DNA from: Gemmatimonadota bacterium
GTDB taxonomy: Bacteria; Gemmatimonadota; Gemmatimonadetes; Gemmatimonadales; Gemmatimonadaceae
Assembly (NCBI GenBank): GCA_028876525.1
Contig: JAGWRI010000103.1
Span: 1 to 33,321, forward strand
Length of the DNA: 33,321 nt
Direction: 5' to 3'
Position 1 is the first letter of the stretch, and the number at the start of each line of letters is the position of its first letter. Below, piece by piece: positions 8,685-16,627 of this stretch. The notes beneath the pieces are model-generated. The model saw nothing but the letters and a program-made list of their open reading frames with translations. It searched no databases and had not been told where the DNA came from. The translations under genes and the position numbers were made by a program.

Positions 8685-9977
8685 ATGCCCGACCCCACCC
8701 CCACCCCAGCGCCCCCGCCGGAGCCGCCGCCCGCGCCCACCCCACCGGCGCGCCACGACCCGTACGCATCGCTCCGCCACCGCAACTTCCGATGGTTCAT
8801 CGTCAGCACCTTCACGGTCACGATGGGCACGCAGATCCAGGGCATCGTGGTCGGCTGGCAGATCTACAGCATCACGCACGACCCGCTCTCCCTGGGGCTC
8901 ATCGGGCTGGCCGAGGCGCTCCCGTTCCTCAGCACGTCGCTGCCCGCCGGACACGCGGCCGATCGCTACGACCGGCGGTTCATCACGCTCGCCTCGCTGT
9001 TCGCGATGCTTGCCTGCTCGGTGAGCTTCGTGGCCTTCAGCCGCTCGCCGCGCATCCTCGGGCTGCCGGGCGCGTGGCCCTTCTTTGCCGTGATCTTCGC
9101 CAGCGGCATCGCCCGCGCGTTCTACAACCCCGCCCGCTCCGCCCTGCTCGCCGAGATCGTGCCCCGCTCGGCCTACGCCAACGCCTCCGCGTGGCGCAGC
9201 TCGGCCTGGCAGACGGCCGCTGTTATGGGCCCGGCCGTCGGCGGCCTTCTATACGGTATTGGCGATGCGACCACGGCGTACGTGACCGACGCCGTGTTCA
9301 TGCTCGTCGCCACCTCGGCGTTCGCCGCCATCCGCTACGTGCCCACAGTGGCTCGGCGCCACCATGAACCGCTCTGGCAGAGCCTGCGCATGGGCATCCA
9401 CTGGGTGATCCACCAGCCCGTGGTGTTCGGCGCCCTCACGCTGGACCTGTTCTCGGTGCTGCTTGGCGGCGCCGAAGCGCTGCTCCCGGTGTTCGCGCTG
9501 GACATCCTGCACGTCGGCCCGGAAGGGCTGGGAATCCTGCGCGCCGCACCCGCGTTGGGCGCGGTGATCATGTCGGTGTATCTGGCCCACCGGCAGCCGC
9601 TCGAGCGCGCGGGACGCGCCATGCTCATCGCCGTGGGCGCATTCGCCGCGTCCATCATCGGCTTCGGCCTCTCGCGCAGCGCCGAGCTGAGCTTCGTGCT
9701 CCTGGCAGTCAGCGGCATGGCCGACAACGTCAGCGTCGTAGTGCGTGCGACGCTCATTCAGATCATGTCGCCGCCCGAAATGCTGGGGCGGGTTTCTGCG
9801 GTCAACGCGATCTTCATCGGATCGTCGAACGAGTTGGGCGCATTCGAGTCCGGCATCACCGCCAAACTGCTGGGCGCGGTGCCCGCGGTGATCGCGGGCG
9901 GAGTAGCATCGCTGGGCGTAGTAGGGATCGTAGCCCGGACCATTCCGAAGCTGCGGCAACTGGGGCGACTTGAATGA
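8685..9977 (+). CDS. Major facilitator superfamily exporter (MFS_3 / EntS-like)
   Basis: The protein is 430 aa from the ATG at 8685. An earlier in-frame start at 8568 would lie inside the tRNA gene. A Pro/Thr-rich cytoplasmic N-terminus of ~25 residues precedes about 12 hydrophobic segments. The MFS loop motif between TM2 and TM3 is visible as GHAADRYDRRF, and TM5 contains the FYNPARSALLAEIVP segment typical of the EntS/MFS_3 branch, whose known members export siderophores or drugs. The substrate cannot be told from sequence. No clear Shine-Dalgarno is present. The gene is not obviously in an operon; the AT-rich promoter of the Lrp-like gene follows it. Confidence 0.88.
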   Translation: MPDPTPTPAPPPEPPPAPTPPARHDPYASLRHRNFRWFIVSTFTVTMGTQIQGIVVGWQIYSITHDPLSLGLIGLAEALPFLSTSLPAGHAADRYDRRFITLASLFAMLACSVSFVAFSRSPRILGLPGAWPFFAVIFASGIARAFYNPARSALLAEIVPRSAYANASAWRSSAWQTAAVMGPAVGGLLYGIGDATTAYVTDAVFMLVATSAFAAIRYVPTVARRHHEPLWQSLRMGIHWVIHQPVVFGALTLDLFSVLLGGAEALLPVFALDILHVGPEGLGILRAAPALGAVIMSVYLAHRQPLERAGRAMLIAVGAFAASIIGFGLSRSAELSFVLLAVSGMADNVSVVVRATLIQIMSPPEMLGRVSAVNAIFIGSSNELGAFESGITAKLLGAVPAVIAGGVASLGVVGIVARTIPKLRQLGRLE

Positions 9978-10040
9978 CGGGCGCCTGGGGTACTCCTCAA
10001 TTTCTAACCGGGTGCCGTGCCTAGTCAAATGTGTTCGTGT

Positions 10041-10058
10041 GTAGTAGTGCCACTCTAC
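10041..10058. promoter_or_regulatory. Imperfect palindrome upstream of the Lrp/AsnC gene
   Basis: GTAG-T-AGTG-C-CACT-CTAC forms an inverted repeat with one unpaired T, inside an AT-rich stretch that stands out from the GC-rich flanks. It lies ~40 bases before the regulator start, where Lrp-family autoregulation sites usually occur. Operator function is inferred. Confidence 0.4.
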
Positions 10059-10095
10059 TTGTGATTCTGTAGTGATATCGGCTAGATTGGCCAAT
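10059..10095 (+). promoter_or_regulatory. Candidate promoter and start-overlapping palindrome of the Lrp/AsnC gene
   Basis: TTGTGA (10059-10064) and TAGATT (10083-10088) are separated by 18 bases, which would place the transcription start at or next to the ATG at 10097. A perfect 10-base palindrome, ATTGGCCAAT (10086-10095), overlaps the -10 and ends one base before the start codon. There is no Shine-Dalgarno. A leaderless, autoregulated transcript is a plausible reading. Confidence 0.4.
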
Positions 10096-10096
10096 T

Positions 10097-10579
10097 ATGC
10101 CAAGTATTACAGTCGATGCCGTCGACTTTAAGGCGCTGTCCCGCCTTCAGCAGTTTGGCCGAGACAGCTGGAAACGCCTGGGCGATCTGCTCGGGCTGAC
10201 CCCGCAGGCGGCCGCGGATCGGGTCCGTCGGCTGGAGCAGAGCGGCGTGATCCAGGGATATGCCGCCGTTGTCGACCCTGACGCCGTCGGCATTCACATG
10301 TTGGCGTTCGTGGCGGTGTCGCTGGAGCGCCCGCGCAATCGGGAGCAGTTCCTGAGCCGGGTTGCGTCCCTCTCCGAAGTGCAGGAATGCCATCACATTT
10401 CGGGGGACTTCGACTATCTCCTCAAGATCCGTTGCCGCAACACCGTGGACCTGGAGCGGCTGATCGGTGAGGAGATCAAGGGGCTTGGTGGCGTCGGGGC
10501 CAGCCGCACGATCGTGGCACTCCGGACGGTCAAGGAAACCACCATTCTGCCTCTGGTTACCGGCCCTGTTCAAGGATAG
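10097..10579 (+). CDS. Lrp/AsnC-family transcriptional regulator
   Basis: The protein is 160 aa, the usual length for the family. Residues ~8-55 form the N-terminal winged helix-turn-helix (WKRLGDLLGLTPQAAADRVRRLEQSGVIQGYAAVVDPDAVG). Residues ~65-150 form the ligand-binding RAM domain with the characteristic HHISGDFDYLLKIRCRN strand. Lrp/AsnC proteins form dimers to octamers and sense amino acids. The gene lies directly upstream of and in the same direction as type III glutamine synthetase, and palindromes lie before both genes, so it probably controls itself and glnN. The ATG at 10097 has no Shine-Dalgarno. Confidence 0.9.
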   Translation: MPSITVDAVDFKALSRLQQFGRDSWKRLGDLLGLTPQAAADRVRRLEQSGVIQGYAAVVDPDAVGIHMLAFVAVSLERPRNREQFLSRVASLSEVQECHHISGDFDYLLKIRCRNTVDLERLIGEEIKGLGGVGASRTIVALRTVKETTILPLVTGPVQG

Positions 10580-10614
10580 GCGATCAGCGAACCGTGCATC
10601 ACTTGCATTTTTTG

Positions 10615-10639
10615 AGCGCGAAATGCTAGATTCCGCGCT
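10615..10639. promoter_or_regulatory. Inverted repeat upstream of glnN
   Basis: AGCGCG and CGCGCT are separated by 13 AT-rich bases in the 153-base gap between the Lrp-like gene and glnN. It could be an operator for the neighbouring regulator or a weak terminator hairpin for it. There is no T-run after the repeat, which favours the operator reading. Confidence 0.35.
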
Positions 10640-10667
10640 TTGATTTTGCGTTTTGATCGGTGGCTCC

Positions 10668-10680
10668 TGCAATTTTTGCA
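10668..10680. promoter_or_regulatory. Palindrome TGCAA-TTT-TTGCA upstream of glnN
   Basis: This 13-base near-perfect palindrome with an AT centre lies 53 bases before the glnN start and is immediately followed by TTGACA (10681-10686). Short dyads with an AT-rich centre are typical of Lrp/AsnC binding sites. No good -10 follows the TTGACA at the right distance, so the promoter itself is not fixed. Confidence 0.45.
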
Positions 10681-10732
10681 TTGACAGACGTCAGGCGCCA
10701 CTTTCGCCGCTTCCCCGACCCCGCCGCCCATC

Positions 10733-12946
10733 ATGCCCAGCTCATCGTCCTCCAGCCGCTCCGCAGCGCTCCGCGATGTGGTCGGCCGCACCCCGCTCCT
10801 TCCCAAGTCCCCCTATCCGGCACCCACCTCGTCGTATTTCGGCAGTAACACCTTTGGCGCGCGCCAGATGCGCGACAAGCTCCCGAAGTCGGTCTACGAG
10901 AAGCTCGTCGCCGCGATTCGCCTCGGGCACAAGCTCGATCTCGAAATCGCGCCCACGGTCGCCCAGGTCATCAAGGATTGGGCGATTTCGCGTGGCGTGA
11001 CCCACTTCACGCACTGGTTCCAGCCGCAGACCGGGCTCACCGCCGAGAAGCACGATGCGTTTCTCGCGTTCGACGACCACCGGCAGCCGATGGAGTCGTT
11101 CAGCGGCTCGCAGCTCATCCAGAGCGAGCCCGACGCGTCGAGCTTCCCCTCGGGCGGGCTCCGCGCCACGTGGGAGGCGCGAGGCTACACGGCGTGGAAC
11201 CCGGCCAGCCCGGTGTTCATCGTCGAGTCGGGCGGCGTGCGCACCCTCTGCATTCCGTCCGTCTTCATCGGCTACAACGGCGAGGCGCTGGACGAGATGA
11301 CGCCGCTGCTCCGCAGCTCCGACGTCCTCTCCGAACGGGCCATCGAGCTGCTCTCCCTGCTCGGCGACCGGGGCGTGCAGCGCGTGTACACGACCCTCGG
11401 CCCCGAACAGGAGTACTTCCTGATCGACCGTGGCTTCTTCTCGCTCCGCCCCGACCTCGTGATGTCGGGGCGCACGCTGGTCGGCGCGCCGCCGCCGCGC
11501 GGCCAGCAACTCGAGGACCACTATTTCGCGGGCATCCCGGAACGCATCCAGGCCTGCATCGCCGAGGTCGAGCACGAGTTGTACAAGCTGGGCGTGCCGA
11601 TCGTCACGCGGCACAACGAGGTCGCGCCGTCGCAGTTCGAGATGGCGCCGATGTATGAGGAAACCGACATTGCGGTGGACCACAACCAGCTCGTGATGGC
11701 CACCCTGCGCAAGGTGGCCCTGCGCCACGGCCTCCAGGCCCTGCTCCACGAGAAGCCCTTCGCCGGCATCAACGGCTCGGGCAAGCACTGCAACTGGTCC
11801 ATGTCGGTCACCTCCGACCGGCCGGAGCTCGACGGGTTCAACCTGCTCAAGCCGGGCGACACGCCGCACCAGAACGTGCGCTTCCTGCTCTTCCTCGCGG
11901 CCGTGCTGCAGGGCGTGCACCGGCACGCCGGCCTCCTGCGCGCCGGCATCGCGTCGTCGGGCAACGAGCACCGTCTCGGCGCCAACGAGGCGCCGCCGGC
12001 CATCATCAGCGTGTTCATGGGGCGCACGCTCACCCACGTCATCGAAAGCATTGCCAGCGACAAGACGGTGGGCAGCGCCGAGCAGGCCATGATCAAGCTC
12101 GGCGTGGCCAAGCTGCCCGACATCGCCCGCGACAACACCGACCGCAACCGCACGTCGCCGTTCGCGTTCACGGGCAACAAGTTCGAATTCCGCGCCGTGG
12201 GCTCGTCGGCGTCCATCGCGTTCCCGATCGTCCTGCTCAACGCGGCGGTGGCCGAGGCGCTGGGCGAGCTCACCGCCGCGCTCCGCGCCGAGTTGAAGAA
12301 GACCAGGAAGGTGGACGATGCCGTGCTCAAGGTGGTCCGCCCCGTGTTCCGGGCTACCAGGAACGTCCGGTTCGAGGGCAACAACTACTCCGAGGAGTGG
12401 GTGCAGGAGGCCGCGCGCCGCGGCCTGCCCAACCTGCGCCGCACCCCGGAAGCGCTGGCCCAGATGATGACCGCCAGGTCCCAGAAGCTGCTCACCGGGC
12501 TCGGCATCTTCACCAAGCAGGAGCTGGACTCCCGCTTCCACGTGCGCATGGAGCGGTACGTGAAGGACATGCTCATCGAAGCGCACACGATGCGCGAAAT
12601 GGTGGACACGATGGTCCTGCCGGCGGGCTATTCGCACGTCGGGGCGCTGGCCCGGATCGCGGCCGAGGCCAAGAGCGGCGGCATCGCCGCGGCGTCCATG
12701 GTCGCCGCCGGCAACGACGCGGCCAGGCTCGTGACCGCCGTCCAGAAGCAGCGCGACGCGCTGGACAAGGCCATCGCCAGAGCCGAGGGCATGCACGAGA
12801 AGCTCGAGGAGCAGGCGAAGTTCCTCACGTCCACGTGCGCCGACTCCATGCACGCGCTGCGCGAGGCCTGCGACGCGCTGGAACTGGCGGTGGGCGACCA
12901 GCAGTGGCCGCTGCCCAAGTACCGCGAGATGCTGTTCCCGGCCTGA
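10733..12946 (+). CDS. glnN: Glutamine synthetase type III
   Basis: The protein is 737 aa, matching the ~720-730 aa of the GSIII family, far longer than GSI or GSII. It makes glutamine from glutamate, ammonia and ATP. The GSIII-specific N-terminus is visible (FGSNTFGARQMRDKLPKSVYEKL, residues ~36-58), then THFTHWFQPQTGLTAEKHDAF, the catalytic GPEQEYFLID segment, the EVAPSQFEMAP block, NGSGKHCNWS and the FRAVGSSAS segment. The C-terminal ~170 residues form the helical GSIII extension. The start at 10733 fits the family N-terminus, although no Shine-Dalgarno is present. The Lrp/AsnC gene and palindromic sites lie upstream and a strong terminator follows, so it is probably monocistronic and nitrogen-regulated. 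Confidence 0.96.
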   Translation: MPSSSSSSRSAALRDVVGRTPLLPKSPYPAPTSSYFGSNTFGARQMRDKLPKSVYEKLVAAIRLGHKLDLEIAPTVAQVIKDWAISRGVTHFTHWFQPQTGLTAEKHDAFLAFDDHRQPMESFSGSQLIQSEPDASSFPSGGLRATWEARGYTAWNPASPVFIVESGGVRTLCIPSVFIGYNGEALDEMTPLLRSSDVLSERAIELLSLLGDRGVQRVYTTLGPEQEYFLIDRGFFSLRPDLVMSGRTLVGAPPPRGQQLEDHYFAGIPERIQACIAEVEHELYKLGVPIVTRHNEVAPSQFEMAPMYEETDIAVDHNQLVMATLRKVALRHGLQALLHEKPFAGINGSGKHCNWSMSVTSDRPELDGFNLLKPGDTPHQNVRFLLFLAAVLQGVHRHAGLLRAGIASSGNEHRLGANEAPPAIISVFMGRTLTHVIESIASDKTVGSAEQAMIKLGVAKLPDIARDNTDRNRTSPFAFTGNKFEFRAVGSSASIAFPIVLLNAAVAEALGELTAALRAELKKTRKVDDAVLKVVRPVFRATRNVRFEGNNYSEEWVQEAARRGLPNLRRTPEALAQMMTARSQKLLTGLGIFTKQELDSRFHVRMERYVKDMLIEAHTMREMVDTMVLPAGYSHVGALARIAAEAKSGGIAAASMVAAGNDAARLVTAVQKQRDALDKAIARAEGMHEKLEEQAKFLTSTCADSMHALREACDALELAVGDQQWPLPKYREMLFPA

Positions 12947-12964
12947 TCGCGACGCAGGCTCACG

Positions 12965-12998
12965 ACGGCCGTCGGCCCCTTGGGGTCGGCGGCCGTTT
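12965..12998 (+). terminator. Intrinsic terminator of glnN
   Basis: The arms at 12965-12979 and 12982-12996 pair along 15 positions with two G-U wobbles and a minimal CTTG-type loop, followed by TTT. It lies 19 bases after the glnN stop and before the M24 gene, so glnN should be transcribed on its own. Confidence 0.8.
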
Positions 12999-13101
12999 GC
13001 CGTCGCATCCGGCAGGGGGACCGGGGCATCGTGACTCGACTGGCGCCGGCCGGTCGCGGCGCGCATTCTTTGGGGGCTTCCTCTCCCCTCCGGAACTCCA
13101 G

Positions 13102-14409
13102 ATGAAACGCCGTCATTTCGTCGCGACCTCGGCCGGCGCCCTGGGTGCGCTGGCCATCGGCTGCAAACCGTCGGCGGGCGCGCCGGCCGCCGGTGCCGTG
13201 GCCGGCGCCTCGGACGACGGCCAGGAGATGCCGCCGGTGCCGGCATCCATCCGGGCGCTTCAGCCCCTCACGCCGGCCCCGGTGCCGATCGCGAACGGCG
13301 AGCGCGAAGCGCGCATCGAGAAGGCCCGCCAGCTCATGGCCGACAACCATCTCGACGCGGTATTTATGGAAGCAGGCACCAGCCTCTTCTACTACACCGG
13401 CGTGCGATGGGGGCTGAGCGAGCGGACATTCGGTATCGTGATCCCGCGCCGGGGCGAGATCGCGTGGGTCGCGCCGGCGTTCGAAGAAGCCCGAGCGCGC
13501 GAGCTGATCCGGTTTGGCACCGACATCCGCGTGTGGCAGGAAGACGAGAGTCCCTTCCGCCTCGTCGCGAACATCCTCCGCGACCGCGGCGCCGGCACCG
13601 GCCGCGTGGGCATGGAAGAGCGCGTGCGCTTCTTCGTTGCCGACGGCGTCCACCTCGAAGCCCCACACCTCGAGATCACGAGCGCCACGCCAGTCACCGC
13701 CGGCTGCCGCGTGATCAAGTCGCCGGCCGAGATCGCGCTCATGCAGCGCGCGAACGACATCACGATTGCCGCGTACAGGGCCGCGTGGCAGACGTTGCGC
13801 GAGGGCATGTCGCAGGGCGAGCTGGCGCGGAACATCACGACCGCCTACCGCAATCTGGGCGCCGATGGCGACGTGAGCGTGCAATTCGGCCAGTACACGG
13901 CCTACCCGCACGGCAGCGCCACGCCGCAGCACCTCAAGGAAGGCGACGTCGTGATGATCGACGACGGCGTCAAGGTCGAGGGGTACACGGCCGACATTAC
14001 GCGCACCGGCGTGTTCGGCGCGCCCACGCAGCGCCAGCGCGACGTATGGGAGCTGGAGCGGCGCGCCCAGGATGCCGCGTTCAGGGCGGCCCAGGTCGGC
14101 CGGCCGTGCGAGGACGTGGACGCCGCCGCGCGGAAGGTCATCACCGACGCCGGGTTCGGGCCCGGCTACAAGGTGCCCGGGCTGCCGCACCGCACCGGTC
14201 ACGGCATCGGCCTGGACGGCCACGAGTGGACCTACTTCGTGAAGGGGAACCGGACCCCGATCGCCCCCGGCATGTGCTTCAGCGACGAGCCCACCATCGC
14301 CATCTACGGCGAATTCGGCATCCGCCTGGAAGACTGCCTGCACATCACCGACCAGGGCCCGAAATTCTTCACGCCGCAGGCGCCGTCCATCGATCACCTG
14401 TTCGTCTGA
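13102..14409 (+). CDS. Exported M24-family (Xaa-Pro dipeptidase-like) metallopeptidase
   Basis: The protein is 435 aa from the ATG at 13102. MKRRHFVATSAGALGALAIGC combines a twin-arginine pattern with a lipobox cysteine at 21, so a Tat-exported lipoprotein is likely. Residues ~70-205 form the creatinase-like N-terminal domain. The C-terminal pita-bread fold keeps all five dinuclear metal ligands: D287, D298 (TADITRT), H367 (TGHGIG), E396 (DEPTI) and E410 (RLEDC). It should cleave X-Pro bonds in peptides outside the cytoplasm, with Mn or Co. The same frame stays open back through glnN and its terminator, but that part is a shadow of glnN. It is followed 28 bases later by the DUF4412 gene and may be co-transcribed with it. 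Confidence 0.92.
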   Translation: MKRRHFVATSAGALGALAIGCKPSAGAPAAGAVAGASDDGQEMPPVPASIRALQPLTPAPVPIANGEREARIEKARQLMADNHLDAVFMEAGTSLFYYTGVRWGLSERTFGIVIPRRGEIAWVAPAFEEARARELIRFGTDIRVWQEDESPFRLVANILRDRGAGTGRVGMEERVRFFVADGVHLEAPHLEITSATPVTAGCRVIKSPAEIALMQRANDITIAAYRAAWQTLREGMSQGELARNITTAYRNLGADGDVSVQFGQYTAYPHGSATPQHLKEGDVVMIDDGVKVEGYTADITRTGVFGAPTQRQRDVWELERRAQDAAFRAAQVGRPCEDVDAAARKVITDAGFGPGYKVPGLPHRTGHGIGLDGHEWTYFVKGNRTPIAPGMCFSDEPTIAIYGEFGIRLEDCLHITDQGPKFFTPQAPSIDHLFV

Positions 14410-14437
14410 ACACTTTCACAGCGGAGAGCGCATAGTT

Positions 14438-15112
14438 ATGAAAACACATATCGCCATGGCGTTGGCCCTCGCCGCCGCGGCCGGCGTGCCCGCCGCCGCG
14501 CGGGCCCAGGCCGCCTTCGAGGGCGTGGTGACGTTCAACCTGGAAAGCGGCCGCGGTCCGGCCACGATGCAGTACTCGATCAGGGGTCGGGACGTCCGCA
14601 TGGACATGTCGATGGGCGGGATGGAGGTCTACACCCTGTTCAACGGCGACACGAAGACCATGAACATGGTGATGCCCATGCGGCAGATGTACATGGAGTA
14701 CTCGGCGGCCGGCATGCAGGGGATGGCCGATTCCGCCGCCAGGCCCAAGATCACCTGGACCGGCCAGAAGGAGACGATTGCGGGTTACGCGTGCGAGCAC
14801 GCGACGATCACGGCCACCGACGGGACGACGACCGACGTCTGCCTGGCCAAGGGCCTCGGGACCTTCGTGCCGGCCGGCGGCGGCCGGGGCGGTCGCGGCC
14901 GGGGCGCGATGAGCGGCGGCTGGGAATCCGCCGTCGGCGACGCGTTCCCGCTCAAGGTGCAGCAGGGCGGCCGGGTCATCATGGAAGCGACCAAGATCGA
15001 GAAGAAGAGCCTCGACCCGTCGCTGTTCAAGATCCCCGACGGCTATCAGAAGATGGGAATGGGAATGGGCGGCATGGGCATGGGCCGCCGCGGCGGGGGC
15101 GGCGGCCGCTGA
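14438..15112 (+). CDS. Secreted Met-rich DUF4412 protein
   Basis: The protein is 224 aa with a signal peptide ending at ARAQ (~residue 24) and GGAGAG ~10 bases before the ATG. The body has the DUF4412 pattern: AFEGVVTFNLES, then a strand series, IAGYACEHATI and DVCLAKGLGTFVP, with two cysteines that could pair. It contains about 22 methionines, clustered in RMDMSMGGMEVYTLF, TMNMVMPMRQMYMEY and the C-terminal KMGMGMGGMGMGRR repeat. A Gly/Arg-rich loop (GGGRGGRGRG) lies in the middle. DUF4412 proteins are periplasmic and of unknown role. The methionine clusters resemble soft-metal (Cu(I)) binding sequences, which is an inference. The gene is convergent with glnA. Confidence 0.85.
   Translation: MKTHIAMALALAAAAGVPAAARAQAAFEGVVTFNLESGRGPATMQYSIRGRDVRMDMSMGGMEVYTLFNGDTKTMNMVMPMRQMYMEYSAAGMQGMADSAARPKITWTGQKETIAGYACEHATITATDGTTTDVCLAKGLGTFVPAGGGRGGRGRGAMSGGWESAVGDAFPLKVQQGGRVIMEATKIEKKSLDPSLFKIPDGYQKMGMGMGGMGMGRRGGGGGR
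15055..15084 (+). other. G-quadruplex-type repeat at the 3' end of the DUF4412 gene
   Basis: Five GGG runs (15055, 15061, 15067, 15076 and 15082) are separated by loops of 3, 3, 6 and 3 bases. They encode the MGMGMGGMGMG tail. The spacing meets the usual quadruplex rule on the plus strand and in the mRNA. It sits 25 bases before the stop codon, in a convergent gene pair. Confidence 0.55.
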
Positions 15113-15128
15113 TCCCGGCGCCGGTCAG
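15109..15128. terminator. Near-palindrome spanning both stop codons of convergent genes
   Basis: CTGA-TC-CCGGCGCCGG-TCAG covers the DUF4412 TGA (15110-15112) and the glnA TGA (complement of 15125-15127), leaving only 12 bases between them. The central 10 bases are a perfect palindrome. There is no T-run. A shared stop or termination element is an inference. Confidence 0.4.
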
Positions 15129-16486
15129 TACTTGGCGAGGTACTCGGTGATCTCCCACTGGCTCACCTGGGAGATGTAGTCGCGCCACTCCTGCCGCTTG
15201 GCGGCCAGGAAGTGCTCCGTGACGTGCTCTCCCAGGGCGGCCGTGATCACCGAGTCCTTCTCCAGCTCGTCGCACGCCTCGTTGAGGTCGTGCGGAAGGT
15301 CGTCGATGCGCAGCCGCCGCTTCTCGCGGTGCGACATCTCCCAGATGTTCTCGTTCACGGGCTCGCGCCAGTCGGCCCCGGTCTCGATGCCGTCGAGGCC
15401 CGCGGCCAGCATCGCGGCGAGCGCGAGATACGGATTCGCCGCCGGATCGGGCACCCGGTGCTCCACCCGCGTCCCGGCCCCGCGCCGCTCGGGAATGCGC
15501 AGCATCGGCGACCGGTTGCGCATGGACCACGCCACGTTCACCGGCGCCTCGTAGCCCGGCACCAGCCGCTTGTACGAGTTCACCAATGGGTTCGTGATCG
15601 CGCAGTACCCGCGCGCGTGCCGGAGCAGCCCGCCGATGTAATGCAGCGCCACGCGCGACAGCTCCCACTGCGCCTTGGGATCCCAGAAGGCGTTCTCCCC
15701 GCTCCGGAACAGCGACTGGTGCGCGTGCATTCCGCTGCCGTTCTGGCCGAAGATCGGCTTGGGCATGAACGACGCGAACAGCCCGAACTGCTGGGCCACG
15801 TACTTCACGACGAACCGGAAGGTGGCAATCGCGTCGGCCGTGGCCAGCGCGTCGGCATAGCGGAAGTCGATCTCGTGCTGGCCGTGCGCCACCTCGTGGT
15901 GCGCCGCCTCCACCTCGAACCCCATTCGCTCGAGCGTGTCCACGATCGCGCGCCGCGCGTCCTCCCCCAGGTCCACCGGCGCGAGATCGAAGTAGCTGCC
16001 CACGTCGTGCGTCCGCGTCGTCGCCTCGCCGTCGGGCCCGCGCTTGAACATGAAGAACTCGGCTTCCATCCCGGCGTTCATCGTGTAGCCCAGCGCGGCC
16101 GCCCGGGCGAGCTGCCGCTTGAGCACCCCACGCGGATCGCCCGGGAAGGGCGCCCCGTCGGGCCGGTTGATGTCGCAGATCACCCGGCACACGCGGCTCT
16201 CGGCATCGGTCCACGGAAACACCACGAACGTCGAGAGGTCCGGCGCCAGCAGCATGTCCGACTCCTCGATCCGCACGAACCCCTCGATGGACGACCCGTC
16301 GAACATGATGTCGCCCGCCAGCGCCTTCTCGAACTGCGACGCCGGGATCTCGACGTTCTTGTTCACTCCCAGGATGTCGGTGAACTGCAACCGCATGAAC
16401 CGGACGTTCAGCTTGGCGGTCAGGGCGAGGACGTCCCGGGCCGTGGCGCCGGTGAGGTCGGGGGTGAGCGATCGGGAACCTGGCAT
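15125..16486 (-). CDS. glnA: Glutamine synthetase type I (alpha subtype)
   Basis: The protein is 453 aa from the ATG at 16486 (a TTG at 16492 is an alternative). It makes glutamine from glutamate and ammonia as a dodecamer. GSI signatures are clear: MFDGSSIEGF, MEAEFFMF, HEVAHGQHEIDFRY, NGSGMHAHQSLF and NRSPMLRIPERRG with AANPYLALAAMLAAGLDGI. The ~450 aa length and the lack of the ~25-residue insertion mark it as GSI-alpha. The region that carries the adenylylated Tyr in GSI-beta reads NIWEMSHREKRRLRIDDLP, without the NLYDLPP motif, so control by adenylylation is not expected; feedback inhibition is usual for this subtype. It is convergent with the DUF4412 gene and divergent from the zinc-ribbon gene. 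Confidence 0.96.
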   Translation of the reverse strand: MPGSRSLTPDLTGATARDVLALTAKLNVRFMRLQFTDILGVNKNVEIPASQFEKALAGDIMFDGSSIEGFVRIEESDMLLAPDLSTFVVFPWTDAESRVCRVICDINRPDGAPFPGDPRGVLKRQLARAAALGYTMNAGMEAEFFMFKRGPDGEATTRTHDVGSYFDLAPVDLGEDARRAIVDTLERMGFEVEAAHHEVAHGQHEIDFRYADALATADAIATFRFVVKYVAQQFGLFASFMPKPIFGQNGSGMHAHQSLFRSGENAFWDPKAQWELSRVALHYIGGLLRHARGYCAITNPLVNSYKRLVPGYEAPVNVAWSMRNRSPMLRIPERRGAGTRVEHRVPDPAANPYLALAAMLAAGLDGIETGADWREPVNENIWEMSHREKRRLRIDDLPHDLNEACDELEKDSVITAALGEHVTEHFLAAKRQEWRDYISQVSQWEITEYLAKY

Positions 16487-16615
16487 GGGCAATGGCGGAT
16501 GATCCGGCGGAGGGGCGCCGGACCGCGTGCCCGGCGCGCTTCAACCTTCCCTGCGCACGCCGGAATGTCAAAGGGCCGGACGGTGCCCGCTACTCCCCGA
16601 CTGCGCCTCAACGGC

Positions 16616-16621
16616 TAAGTT
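16616..16621 (+). promoter_or_regulatory. -10-like hexamer directly before the zinc-ribbon gene
   Basis: TAAGTT ends 6 bases before the ATG at 16628, and no Shine-Dalgarno is present. This matches the TANNNT-then-ATG arrangement of leaderless genes. No -35 was recognised. Confidence 0.35.
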
Positions 16622-16627
16622 ACCGTC

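Noticed and set aside
10681-10710. TTGACA before glnN as a sigma-70 promoter.
   Set aside because: No acceptable -10 hexamer occurs 16-18 bases downstream; the sequence there is CG-rich.
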